A stretch of 64,000 nt of DNA from Micromonosporaceae bacterium (lineage in GTDB: Bacteria > Actinomycetota > Actinomycetes > Mycobacteriales > Micromonosporaceae). A program made the translations under genes and the position numbers. Of this stretch, positions 34,932 through 43,207 are shown one piece after another. The notes under the pieces are model-generated. The model had not been told where the DNA came from. It ran no database searches and was given only the letters and a program-made list of their open reading frames with translations. Where the stretch lies: assembly GCA_009377645.1 (NCBI GenBank), contig WHTQ01000008.1:27999-91998 (forward strand), given 5' to 3'. Every line of letters begins with the position of its first letter. Position 1 is the stretch's first letter.

Positions 34932-35972
34932 ATGCGATTTGGATATCTCGCGTTCGCGGAGGTCGCGGGCGGTGGTCGCGGAACGTTCCGCGCGCTGGCC
35001 GACGAGGCACGCGCCGCCGAGCGAGCCGGGTTCGACATCTATGCCATGACCGAACACCATCAGGGGCAGCAGGGCGAGATCAGCTCGCCGCTCGCGTGGC
35101 TGACCGCGCTAGCCGCGGTGACGGAGCGGATCGAGCTCGGACCGTGTGTGGCGCTGTTGCCGCTCTACCATCCGTTGCGCCTGGCCGAGGAGACCGCGAT
35201 CCTCGACGTCGTCTCGGATGGGCGGGCATTCCTCGGGGTGGGCATGGGCTACCAGCGGCGCGACCTGGAGCCGTTCGGGGTCGCACCCGGGCAGCGGGTT
35301 CCCGCGTTCGAGCGGTCGCTCGGGTTCCTGGCGCGCCAGCTTGGCACGCCACAGCCCGACGGCGACCCGCAGGACGGCGACCCGCAGGACGGCGACCCGC
35401 GGGACCGCGGCGTACGGGTGACGCCGACGCCGGTGCGCCAGCCGGTGCCGATCTGGGGAGGCGCGACCAAGCGGGTGGCGATCGAGCGAGTGGCCCGTCG
35501 GTGCGACGGGTGGATCTGCGGCGGCACCACGCCGCTGGACAAGCTCGAACGGGGAACGGACATCTACGTTCGCGCCGCCACGGCCGCCGGCCGCGAGCCT
35601 AGGATCATGCTGTTGCGGGACGTCTGGCTCACCGGTGGGAACGCGCCGGCCGACGCGGCGTACATCGCCGACCTACGCCGGCACTTCGAGCACCTGCACC
35701 GGGCCGACGGGCCCCGGGACGCGCCGCCGGCTGGCACCATCGGTGCGGATGCGCTCGCCGGAACCGCCATCGTCGGCGACGCCGCCCACTGCCGGGCGGT
35801 GATCGCCGGCCACGCTGCGCGGGTGCCGATCGACACGTTCCTGGTCCGGATGCGCACCGGCTACGGCCCGCCAGCGGACGCCGTCGTGGATGCAATCTTG
35901 CGGTTCGGGGACGAGGTCATCGGACCGCTCCGGCAGGCCGCTGAGCCCGGGTCCCGGGTGAGCCATGGCTGA
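34932..35972 (+). CDS. LLM-class flavin-dependent oxidoreductase
   Basis: It belongs to the bacterial-luciferase-like enzymes, which use reduced FMN or F420 for monooxygenation or dehydrogenation. The 346-aa product opens with FGYLAFAEVAGG, then FDIYAMTEHHQG, LGPCVALLPLYHPLRLAEE and FLGVGMGYQRRDLEPFG, all typical of the family's TIM barrel. PVPIWGGATKRVAIERVARR is near the phosphate site. In this pathway it could insert oxygen into a ring ketone (inference). A 15-base tandem repeat inserts QDGDP units near residue 145. The ATG follows GGAGGGAGACGC. The next gene overlaps its stop by eight bases. Confidence 0.86.
   Translation: MRFGYLAFAEVAGGGRGTFRALADEARAAERAGFDIYAMTEHHQGQQGEISSPLAWLTALAAVTERIELGPCVALLPLYHPLRLAEETAILDVVSDGRAFLGVGMGYQRRDLEPFGVAPGQRVPAFERSLGFLARQLGTPQPDGDPQDGDPQDGDPRDRGVRVTPTPVRQPVPIWGGATKRVAIERVARRCDGWICGGTTPLDKLERGTDIYVRAATAAGREPRIMLLRDVWLTGGNAPADAAYIADLRRHFEHLHRADGPRDAPPAGTIGADALAGTAIVGDAAHCRAVIAGHAARVPIDTFLVRMRTGYGPPADAVVDAILRFGDEVIGPLRQAAEPGSRVSHG
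35361..35405 (+). repeat. Three 15-base tandem units inside the LLM gene
   Basis: GGCGACCCGCAGGAC occurs twice and once more with a single change. In frame it encodes repeated acidic GDPQD units in a surface loop. The length is a multiple of three, so copy-number change would not break the gene. Confidence 0.85.
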
Positions 35973-36507
35973 CGGTCGCGAGTCGCGCACCAGACTGCAC
36001 CAGGGAACCTGGGCGGAGACCGAGAGCTACCTGGAGCGCCCGTTCCCGACCACTACCGGTCCGGACCCGGTGGAACTCGGCTCGATCCGGCGGCGGCTGG
36101 AGGTGCTGGAGTGGGACTGCCCCCTGCACACCGACCGCGCGGCGGCGGTACGGCACGGCTACGGTGACGTCATCGCCCCCGCGACCATGCTTGGGACCTA
36201 CGCGATGCCGGCCTACTGGCAACCGGGTGACCCGCCCCTCTACCAGCAGCAGACCGCGAAGCTTCCGCCGTTGTACCTGGAGAACATCCCGGCGCCGGGC
36301 GAGCGGATGTCCGCGACCGACTGGTCGATACACGTCTACCGGTACCTGGAGGTGAACGACCGGGTCAGCAGCACGACCCGCCTGGTCGACATCAACCGCA
36401 AGCGGACCCGGCTCGGTGACGGCGCGTTCCTCACCATCGAGACCGTCTACACCGACCACCGCGGCGGCCCGGTCGGGCGGACCCGACTGACCGTGTTCCG
36501 CTTCTAG
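35965..36507 (+). CDS. FAS1-like/MaoC-type dehydratase domain protein, N-terminal half type
   Basis: The 180-aa product is a hot-dog-fold protein like the N-terminal domain of MaoC/FAS1-type enoyl-CoA hydratases (GYGDVIAPATMLGTYA, then VYRYLEVNDRVSSTTRLV). Such halves usually lack the catalytic Asp-His pair and form a heterodimer with a catalytic half. The next gene supplies that half. It overlaps the LLM stop by eight bases, so LLM, this gene and the next form one operon. Confidence 0.78.
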   Translation: MADGRESRTRLHQGTWAETESYLERPFPTTTGPDPVELGSIRRRLEVLEWDCPLHTDRAAAVRHGYGDVIAPATMLGTYAMPAYWQPGDPPLYQQQTAKLPPLYLENIPAPGERMSATDWSIHVYRYLEVNDRVSSTTRLVDINRKRTRLGDGAFLTIETVYTDHRGGPVGRTRLTVFRF

Positions 36508-36519
36508 CCGGGAGGCGCT

Positions 36520-36960
36520 ATGGATCGCACTGCGAGCCAGCTGGCGGCGCTCGGCCTGCCGGTCCAACTGCCGGTCCTGGCGCTGCGGCTGACCCTGCAA
36601 CGGCTGGTGATGGAGGCCGGGGCCAACCGCGACTTCGCGCCCAGCCACCATGACCCCGACTACGCGCGGCTGCGCGGGGCGGACACCGCGTACGCGAACC
36701 CGGACTTCGTGGCCGGCTTCTTCGAGCGGGTCCTGCGCGAGTACGCCGGGCCGGCGAGCGTGCTCGTCGACCTGCAGTTCCGGCTCAAGCGGCACGCCCT
36801 GCTGGGATCGACGATCCGGGCCGGCGGCCAGGTGGCATTCCTGGAGACCGGCCCCGACGGCCAGGTGGTGGCGGTCATCGACCTGTGGCAGCGTAGCGAC
36901 GACACGCTGACCGTGGTCGGTCGGGCGCGCGTCAGGCTGGCGGCGGTCACCGGTCGGTGA
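36520..36960 (+). CDS. MaoC-like (R)-specific enoyl-CoA hydratase, catalytic half
   Basis: The 146-aa product carries the hydratase-2 type motif in NRDFAPSHHDPDYAR (about residues 35-49), with Asp and His positioned to activate water for hydration of an enoyl-CoA. Paired with the preceding hot-dog protein it resembles the ChsH1-ChsH2 or split MaoC heterodimers that accept bulky CoA esters. GGGAGG precedes the ATG. The gene is convergent with the CMD-family gene just downstream. Confidence 0.8.
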   Translation: MDRTASQLAALGLPVQLPVLALRLTLQRLVMEAGANRDFAPSHHDPDYARLRGADTAYANPDFVAGFFERVLREYAGPASVLVDLQFRLKRHALLGSTIRAGGQVAFLETGPDGQVVAVIDLWQRSDDTLTVVGRARVRLAAVTGR

Positions 36961-36962
36961 TG

Positions 36963-37547
36963 TCAACCCGCCTGGTCCAGCGGTACGCCGGTGGCGTTCG
37001 CGAAGTACGCGATCATGTGGTAGTAACCGATGAGCAGCACCAGCTCGACCAGCTGCCGCTCGTCCAGCAGTCCCGCCAGCCGGGGCCAGGTCGCGTCACC
37101 GACCACACCGCTGTCGTGCAGCTCGTCGACCAGCTTGAGCAACGCCGCGTCGAACGGCGTCCAGCCGGCCTCGCCGGTGCCGCCCAGGATGCCAGTGACT
37201 TCGGCGTCGGTGATGCCGGCCGCTTTGGCCCGTACGACATGCCGGTCCCACACGTACTGCGCGCGGCATCGCCAGGCCGTCCGGAGGATGACCAGCTCCC
37301 GGCTGCGCTCGTCCAGATCGCCGTGGACCAGCTGGACGTGCCACGGCAACCAGCGCGAGAAAGCGTCCTCGTGCACGGCCAGGGTGCGAAACAGCGGGTT
37401 CGCGGACGCGACCGGGTAGCCGTACTCCTCGAGCCGCTCGATGACCTGTCTCCCCAACGCTTCGGGGGCTAGCGCCCGGACGCGCACAGGTGACTGTCGC
37501 CAGACCGGTGCGGGCCCTCCGGCGTCTGATTGTGTATACTTTACCAT
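36963..37547 (-). CDS. Carboxymuconolactone-decarboxylase/AhpD-family protein
   Basis: The up to 194-aa product has the CMD alpha-helical fold: LDERSRELVILRTAWRCRAQ, YVWDRHVVRAKAAGI and ELVLLIGYYHMIAYFANA. The AhpD-type C-x2-C is not present (WRCRAQYVW has one Cys), so a peroxidase role is unlikely; a lactone-ring or CoA-ester function is possible. The ATG at 37547 would place the AAGTATACA site inside codons 3-5. A GTG at 37487 is an alternative that leaves the operator in front of the gene. It is divergent from the following ligase gene. Confidence 0.78.
   Translation of the reverse strand: MVKYTQSDAGGPAPVWRQSPVRVRALAPEALGRQVIERLEEYGYPVASANPLFRTLAVHEDAFSRWLPWHVQLVHGDLDERSRELVILRTAWRCRAQYVWDRHVVRAKAAGITDAEVTGILGGTGEAGWTPFDAALLKLVDELHDSGVVGDATWPRLAGLLDERQLVELVLLIGYYHMIAYFANATGVPLDQAG
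37533..37541. promoter_or_regulatory. TGTATACTT site in the CMD/ligase divergent promoter
   Basis: This is the exact complement of the AAGTATACA at 34873-34881. It lies in an AT-rich patch (37525-37560) between a minus-strand CMD gene and a plus-strand ligase operon. It is a candidate binding site of the GntR/FCD regulator encoded at 30114. Confidence 0.45.
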
Positions 37548-37592
37548 GAATATTATCTTACGGGTTCGGAATCGTGCGGGGTCGGAGGCGAT

Positions 37593-37682
37593 GTGAGCGG
37601 TGACCTGACTGGCGGGCGGGAGCGGCCCCGGAAGCAGCCGGCCCGGAAGCAGCCGGCCCGGACAGCTCGGCCCGCCTCATGA
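37593..37682 (+). CDS. Possible 29-aa leader ORF coupled to the ligase gene
   Basis: A GTG with an ideal GGAGG five bases upstream opens 29 codons of a basic peptide (ending with a repeated RKQPA unit), and its TGA overlaps the ligase ATG by four bases. The ligase itself has no Shine-Dalgarno of its own, so its translation may depend on ribosomes finishing this ORF. A 15-base tandem repeat (CGGAAGCAGCCGGCC twice) forms part of it. The peptide resembles nothing I know. Confidence 0.4.
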   Translation: MSGDLTGGRERPRKQPARKQPARTARPAS

Positions 37683-39340
37683 GGGCCCCTCTGTCGTCGA
37701 CCTCCGCGATCGACTGGACCCTCGCGGGCTTGCTCGCCTCGTCCGCCTACCGGTTTCCCCGGCACCGCGCCGTCGCCATCGACGGTGAGTCGCTCACCTA
37801 CCGCCAGCTCTCCGACGCTGCCCGGGCGATGGCCCGCGGCCTCATGGAGGAGGGAGTCCGCCCGGGCGACCGGGTCGCGGTGGTCGTGACGAACACTGTC
37901 GACTGGGTAGTTATCAGGTTCGCGGTCGCGATCGCCGGCGCCACGCTGGTCGCGGTGAACACCCGGCTGCGGCCGGCCGAGATGGCGTACATCTTCGCCG
38001 ACGCCCGGCCCCGGATCATTCTCGTCAAGCGGCGGGTGGGCCGGCACGACCTCCTCGACCGGGTCCGGTCGGCGCTCGCAGAGCTCGACCGCCAGCAAGC
38101 CGGTGCCCGTCCCTACCGGCCCGGAGTGTTCGTGCGCCCGTGGGAGAGTGACGTCGGCGACGCCGCCCGCGACCTCGGCGAGCTGTTCCGACCGCCGGAC
38201 GGCGGGCCTGAGCCGCCCGCCACCAGCGGTGCCCTCACCCCATCGTCCATCGCGAACATTCAGTACACGTCCGGGTCGTCGGGCACCCCGAAGGGAGTGC
38301 TGCTGGCGCACGGGCCACAGGTCAAGAACGGCTTCGACTTCGGCAGCTGGCTCCGGCTCTCACCCGACGACAGGTTCTACAGCCCGGGAGCGTTCTTCCA
38401 CGTCGCCGCCGGCATCGCGCTGCTGGGCTCGGTAGTCGCCCACGGCGCCTGCCTGGTCAGCACCGAGACCTTCGACGCCGAGCACAGCCTCCGCCTGCTC
38501 GAGGGTGAGCAGTGCACTGCGTTCTACGCCACGCAGGCCGCGGTCGCCCGGATCATTGGCCACGAGCGGTTCGCCCAGTATCAGTTACCGCGCCTGCAGA
38601 AGGGCTGGTTCGCTGGGCCGGAGACGCTCATGCGCGCGACCGTGGAGGCGCTCGGCGCCCCAGGACTGACGTGCATGTACGGGCTGACCGAGGGCACCGG
38701 GGTGGCGGCGTCGCTGCCCATCACCGCCCCGATCGAGGACCGCCTGACGACCAACGGCGCGCCGTTGCCCGGCTTCACCATCCAGATCCTGGATCCCGGC
38801 ACCGGCGCCCCGCTGCCGCCCGGCGCGGAGGGCGAGATCGCGATCGGCGGATACGCGGCGACCCGGGCCTACACCGGCCAGGCCGCCCCCGCCACCGCCA
38901 CCGCCACCGGGCACCCGGAGCTGGTGCGTACCGGGGATCTCGGCTACCTCGACAAGCGAGGGCTGCTGCACTTCCAGGGGCGGCTGATCGAGCTGTTGCG
39001 GGTGGCCGGCGAGAACGTGGCGCCCCGGGAGATCGAGGACGTGCTGCTCGGCCACGACGAGGTGGCGGAGGTGGCGGTGGTACGGCAGGACGACGAGCGC
39101 AAGGGCCAGGTCCCGGTCGCGTTCGTGGAGCTGGTACGGGGCAGCCGGCTGCGCGCCGACGAGCTGCTGGGCTGGCTCGGCACCAGGCTCGCCGACTTCA
39201 AGATCCCGGCGCGGGTGGTATTTATCACCGACTGGCCGACCACCGGTTCTGGAAAGATCCTGCGCAGCGAGCTGCAGCGCTCGCTGGAGCCGGACCACGG
39301 CGCGGGCGCCGCCCCCGCGTCCCGGCAGCAAGGAAGCTGA
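37679..39340 (+). CDS. AMP-dependent acyl-CoA ligase, second
   Basis: The 553-aa acid:CoA ligase has YTSGSSGTPKGVLLAHG (about residues 196-212), MYGLTEGTGVA, TGDLGYLDKRGLLHFQGR and the C-terminal Lys loop TTGSGKILRSEL. It is only distantly related to the ligase at 30782, so the cluster may activate two different acids, for example the parent compound and a ring-opened product. It heads a plus-strand operon with the crotonase, two dehydrogenases, the OCH-like enzyme and the hydrolase. Translation is probably coupled to the short ORF before it. Confidence 0.9.
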   Translation: MRAPLSSTSAIDWTLAGLLASSAYRFPRHRAVAIDGESLTYRQLSDAARAMARGLMEEGVRPGDRVAVVVTNTVDWVVIRFAVAIAGATLVAVNTRLRPAEMAYIFADARPRIILVKRRVGRHDLLDRVRSALAELDRQQAGARPYRPGVFVRPWESDVGDAARDLGELFRPPDGGPEPPATSGALTPSSIANIQYTSGSSGTPKGVLLAHGPQVKNGFDFGSWLRLSPDDRFYSPGAFFHVAAGIALLGSVVAHGACLVSTETFDAEHSLRLLEGEQCTAFYATQAAVARIIGHERFAQYQLPRLQKGWFAGPETLMRATVEALGAPGLTCMYGLTEGTGVAASLPITAPIEDRLTTNGAPLPGFTIQILDPGTGAPLPPGAEGEIAIGGYAATRAYTGQAAPATATATGHPELVRTGDLGYLDKRGLLHFQGRLIELLRVAGENVAPREIEDVLLGHDEVAEVAVVRQDDERKGQVPVAFVELVRGSRLRADELLGWLGTRLADFKIPARVVFITDWPTTGSGKILRSELQRSLEPDHGAGAAPASRQQGS

Positions 39341-39364
39341 GCCCGACCAGAAGGGGGAACCGTC

Positions 39365-40237
39365 GTGACCGACGCCCAACCGACCGGCGACGAGCTGGTC
39401 ACCATCGAGCGTCACGACCGGACCGCGCTGATCACGTTGAACCGGCCTCGGGTCCACAACGCCCAGAACGGCGCCCTGCTCTACGCGCTCGACCGCGGCT
39501 TCCAGCAGTTCGCGGAGGACGACTCGCTGGCGGTGGCCGTCCTTCGTGGAGCTGGCAGGTCCTTCTCGTCCGGTCACGACCTCGGTCCGGGGGCCGACCG
39601 TGACGTCTCGTTCGACCGCCGGTCATTGTGGTGGGACCACGTCGGGAAGGAGGGCGTGGAGAACCGCCTGGCCCGGGAGGAGGAGCTCTACGTCGGCCTG
39701 TGCCGGCGCTGGCGGGCGCTCCCGAAGCCCACCATCGCGATGGTCCACGGCGCCTGCATCGGCGGTGGCCTGATGCTCGCCTGGTCGTGTGACCTGATCG
39801 TGGCGGCGTCCGACGCGTTCTTCTCCGACCCGGTCGTCGCCATCGGGATCCCCGGCGTGGAGTACTTCGCGCACCCGTGGGTGATGAGCCCGCGCCGGGC
39901 CAAGGAGATGCTCTTCACCGGCCGGCGCATCGACGCGGAGGAGGCGCTCCGGTTCGGGATGGTGAACCACGTCTATCCCGCCGAGGAGGTCTTGGAGCGG
40001 ACGCTGGCCCTGGCTGGGCGGGTCAGCGGGATGCCCAGGCTCGGGCTGGCGCTGGCGAAGTCCGCGGTGAACCGGGCCGAGGACGCGATGGGCCTCACCG
40101 TCGGGATGGACTCCGCCTTCGGGCTACATCAGCTCGGGCACGCCCATAACGCCGAGGTCTTCGGCGACCCGAACCACGGTGGTGGGCAGGCGCAGCTTAA
40201 GCGGGTCACCACGCAGGGGCCGGACGCCGGAGCGTAA
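39365..40237 (+). CDS. Enoyl-CoA hydratase/isomerase (crotonase) family protein
   Basis: The 290-aa product has the crotonase oxyanion-hole segments GRSFSSGHDLGPG (about residues 62-74) and HGACIGGGLMLAWSCDL (about 127-143). The usual glutamate region reads VVAIGIPGVEYFAHPW, so one acidic residue (in PGVEYF) may act. Hydration or isomerisation of an unsaturated CoA ester in the same pathway is likely. The GTG follows AAGGGGGAACCGTC, 24 bases after the ligase gene; the next gene starts two bases after its stop. Confidence 0.87.
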   Translation: MTDAQPTGDELVTIERHDRTALITLNRPRVHNAQNGALLYALDRGFQQFAEDDSLAVAVLRGAGRSFSSGHDLGPGADRDVSFDRRSLWWDHVGKEGVENRLAREEELYVGLCRRWRALPKPTIAMVHGACIGGGLMLAWSCDLIVAASDAFFSDPVVAIGIPGVEYFAHPWVMSPRRAKEMLFTGRRIDAEEALRFGMVNHVYPAEEVLERTLALAGRVSGMPRLGLALAKSAVNRAEDAMGLTVGMDSAFGLHQLGHAHNAEVFGDPNHGGGQAQLKRVTTQGPDAGA

Positions 40238-40239
40238 CG

Positions 40240-41400
40240 ATGGACCTCTCTTACACCGAGGACGAGCAACGGGCGCGGCAGCGCATCCGGGGGTGGCTTG
40301 ACGAGCATGTTCCCGCCGAGCCGCTGCCGGCGCAGCACACCGCCGAGGGCGTCGAGGCGCACCGTCGGTGGGAACGGCTCCTCCACGGCGCCGGCTTCGC
40401 CGCCCTGCACTGGCCGAGGGAGTACGGCGGGGCCGGGGCGGACGCGGTGACCCAGGCAATTTTCCAGGAGGAGTACCTCCGGGCCCGGGCTCCGCGCCGC
40501 CTGAACCGGCTGGCGCTCGGCCTCATCGGGCCGTCTATCATGGATTTCGGTACGGCGGACCAGAAGCGGCGGTTCCTGCCGGCTATGCTGACCTGTGACG
40601 AGCTGTGGTGTCAGGGGTTCTCCGAGCCGGAGTCGGGCAGTGACCTGGCGTCGCTGCGTACCCGGGCCGAGCCGGACGGCGACGGTTACCGGGTGACCGG
40701 GCAGAAGGTGTGGACCTCCCTGGCCGCGTTCGCCAGCTGGATGTTCGCGCTGGTGCGCACGAGCTCCGGGGGGAAGCGGCACGACGGTCTCACGATGCTG
40801 CTGGTGCCGCTGCGCCAGGACGGCGTAGTGGTGCGACCGATCCGGCAGCTCGACGGCGAGGCGGGTTTCGCGGAGGTCTTCTTCGACGGGGCGAAGGTCC
40901 CGAAGTCTCATGTGCTCGGAGCGGTCGACGATGGCTGGCGGGTCGCGCTCGCCGCCCTGGTGCATGAGCGGGCAACCGGTGTCGGCAACTACGCCCAGTT
41001 CTCCGACGACGTCGCCCAGCTGGTGCGGCTGGCCCGGGACGCGGAGCGTGGCAGTGACCCGGTGCTCCGCTCGCGCATCGCCCAGCTGTTCATCGACACT
41101 GAGGTCTTCCGCGCGCACATGCAGCGGGTGGCGTCGGTCCGCCACGAGGGTGAGCTGGCCCGGCTCGCGAACATCACGAAGCTGTTCTGGTCGGAGCTGG
41201 AGACCAGAATCTTCGAGACCGCCTCGGAGCTGCTGGGCGCCGAAGCGGAGCGGGCCGACCACGGGGACCTCGGCTTCTCCGGCGACTTCCAGCGCCGGTA
41301 CTGGCACGCCCGGGCATCCAAGATCTACGCGGGGACCAACGAGATCCAGCGCAACGTCATCGCGACCAGGGTGCTGGGCCTGCCGCGAGGGGACGGCTGA
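40240..41400 (+). CDS. Acyl-CoA dehydrogenase, subunit 1
   Basis: The 386-aa product oxidises an acyl-CoA to its 2-enoyl form using FAD and electron-transfer flavoprotein. It has QGFSEPESGSDLASLRTRA (flavin/substrate motif, about residues 125-143), VTGQKVWTS and the C-terminal IYAGTNEIQRNVIATRVLGL. The next gene encodes a second, shorter dehydrogenase and overlaps its stop (TGATG). Such pairs (FadE28-FadE29, ChsE1-ChsE2) form alpha2-beta2 enzymes acting on steroid side-chain CoA esters. A like heteromer is inferred here. Confidence 0.9.
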   Translation: MDLSYTEDEQRARQRIRGWLDEHVPAEPLPAQHTAEGVEAHRRWERLLHGAGFAALHWPREYGGAGADAVTQAIFQEEYLRARAPRRLNRLALGLIGPSIMDFGTADQKRRFLPAMLTCDELWCQGFSEPESGSDLASLRTRAEPDGDGYRVTGQKVWTSLAAFASWMFALVRTSSGGKRHDGLTMLLVPLRQDGVVVRPIRQLDGEAGFAEVFFDGAKVPKSHVLGAVDDGWRVALAALVHERATGVGNYAQFSDDVAQLVRLARDAERGSDPVLRSRIAQLFIDTEVFRAHMQRVASVRHEGELARLANITKLFWSELETRIFETASELLGAEAERADHGDLGFSGDFQRRYWHARASKIYAGTNEIQRNVIATRVLGLPRGDG

Positions 41401-42413
41401 TGTTCGCGGACCTGAACGACGACCAGCGGGCGCTGCGGGGTCTGGCCCGCGAGGTGCTCGAGGGTGCCTGCCCCGCGCCGGCGGTCCGCCGCAGCTGGCA
41501 GGATGGTGGCGAGCTGGATCGCGCGCGTTGGGCCCAGCTGGCCGGCTCGGACCTGCTCGGGGTGACCGTTCCGGAACGCTTCGGCGGCCTGTCCCTGGGG
41601 AGTGTGGAGTGGACGGTGCTGCTCGAGGAGGCGGGCCGGGTGGTCCTTCCCGAACCCCTGCTTGAGGTCGCCGGCCTGGCGCCCGCGCTGATCCTGGCGC
41701 AGGCGGGTGACGACCTGCGGGACCGCTGGCTGCCGGCGCTCGCGTCCGGTAAGGCGTTCGTCGCCGTCCAGCTGCGGCCGGGCGACCTGGTCGCCCATCT
41801 GGACAGCGCGCAGGCCGTGCTGGTGGTCAGGGACGACGCACTGCGGGTGCTGGAGCCCGCCGACCTCACCGCGACCCGTGTCCCTACTGTGGACAGAAGT
41901 CGGCGGCTGTTCAGGCTGGACGCCGACCTCACGGCGGTCGCCCCCCGGCCGGTGCCGCGCGACCGGCTCCGGCGGGTGGCCGCCCTGGCGGCGCTCGGCA
42001 CGGCCGCGATGCTGGTGGGAGTTAGCGCCGCGCTGCTCGATCGGACCGTCCGCCACGTGTCGCAGCGCCGGCAGTTCGGGCGGGCTGTCGGGTCGTTCCA
42101 GGCCATCCAGCATGCGCTCGCGAACTGCCACGTGCTGGTGGAGATGTGCCGGCCCACCGTATGGCAGGCCGGCTACCTGCTCGACCACAATGTGGACGCC
42201 GGGCTCGCCGCGGCCGGGGTCGCCAAGGCCTACGCCAGCGCTGCCGCCAGCCACGTCAACGACGTGGCGTTGCAGTGCCACGGCGGGATCGGCTTCGCCT
42301 GGGAGCACGACCTGCACCTGTGGCTCAAGCGGGGCAAGTCGCTGGAACGGGCGTACGGGTCGGCGGACGACCACCGTCGCCAGGTGGTGACGCGCCTGTT
42401 CCCGGACGAGTAG
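41400..42413 (+). CDS. Acyl-CoA dehydrogenase, subunit 2
   Basis: The 337-aa product is a shorter dehydrogenase: DLNDDQRALRGLAREVLEG at the N-terminus, RRQFGRAVGSFQAIQHALAN (FAD-binding Arg and Gln) and QCHGGIGFAWEHDLHLWLKR near the C-terminus. The middle beta domain is reduced and lacks the S-E-P-x-x-G-S-D block of subunit 1, typical of the partner subunit in heteromeric dehydrogenases. Its start overlaps the stop of subunit 1. Confidence 0.88.
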   Translation: MFADLNDDQRALRGLAREVLEGACPAPAVRRSWQDGGELDRARWAQLAGSDLLGVTVPERFGGLSLGSVEWTVLLEEAGRVVLPEPLLEVAGLAPALILAQAGDDLRDRWLPALASGKAFVAVQLRPGDLVAHLDSAQAVLVVRDDALRVLEPADLTATRVPTVDRSRRLFRLDADLTAVAPRPVPRDRLRRVAALAALGTAAMLVGVSAALLDRTVRHVSQRRQFGRAVGSFQAIQHALANCHVLVEMCRPTVWQAGYLLDHNVDAGLAAAGVAKAYASAAASHVNDVALQCHGGIGFAWEHDLHLWLKRGKSLERAYGSADDHRRQVVTRLFPDE

Positions 42414-42430
42414 CCGGACGATCGACACGG

Positions 42431-43207
42431 ATGGAATATGGGGTGGGTATGCATAGGAGACTCGACGAGTACAGCTCGCGGTACGGGCACGTCGCGATGA
42501 GCCGCTCAGCGGACGGGGTCCTCGAGGTCCGGCTCCACACCAATGACGGCCCGCTCGTCTGGGGCGACGGCCCGCACACCGAGCTCGCCCGGTGCTTCCG
42601 GGACATCGCCGACGACGCCGACAACCGGGTGGTCATCCTGACCGGCACCGGGGACCGGTTCATCACCAAGGTCGACACGAGCTGGGTCGGCGAGATGACC
42701 CCGCCCAAGTGGGACAAGATCTACCGCAACGGCAAGGACCTGCTCGGCAACCTGCTGGACATCCCGGTGCCGGTGGTCGCGGCGATCAACGGCCCAGCGG
42801 CGGTCCACGCCGAGCTGGCGGTGGTCTCCGACATCACCATCGCGGCCGACCACACCTACTTCCAGGACGCGCCGCACTTCAGGTTCGGGACGGTGCCCGG
42901 AGACGGCGTGCACATCGTGTGGCCCCGGCTGATCGGCCCGAACCGGGCCCGCCACTTCCTCCTGACCGGGCGGAAGATCGGGGCGCAGGAGGCGCTCGAC
43001 CTCGGTATCGTCAACGAAGTGCTCGCCGCGCCGGAAGCCCTGCCGCGCGCCCAGGCGGTCGCCGCGGAGCTCGCGCAGCAGCCCACGCTGACCCTGCGGT
43101 ACGCGAGGGAGGTGCTCGTCACCGACCTGCGCCGGGCGGTGCACACGGACCTGGGGCACGGCCTGGCGCTGGAGGGCCTCGGCGCGTACGCGTCGTGGCC
43201 GACGTGA
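42431..43207 (+). CDS. 6-oxocamphor-hydrolase-like crotonase (cyclic beta-diketone hydrolase)
   Basis: 6-oxocamphor hydrolase breaks a C-C bond in a cyclic 1,3-diketone by a retro-Claisen reaction without CoA. The 258-aa product resembles it over its length. Residues reported as important there appear conserved: Trp in GPLVWGDGPH, His in NGPAAVHAELA, His in FQDAPHFRFG, Asp in VPGDGVHIVWP and Glu in LALEGLG. This makes C-C cleavage of a ring more likely than enoyl hydration. Two in-frame ATGs (42431, 42449) are possible starts. Its stop overlaps the alpha/beta-hydrolase start. Confidence 0.83.
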   Translation: MEYGVGMHRRLDEYSSRYGHVAMSRSADGVLEVRLHTNDGPLVWGDGPHTELARCFRDIADDADNRVVILTGTGDRFITKVDTSWVGEMTPPKWDKIYRNGKDLLGNLLDIPVPVVAAINGPAAVHAELAVVSDITIAADHTYFQDAPHFRFGTVPGDGVHIVWPRLIGPNRARHFLLTGRKIGAQEALDLGIVNEVLAAPEALPRAQAVAAELAQQPTLTLRYAREVLVTDLRRAVHTDLGHGLALEGLGAYASWPT

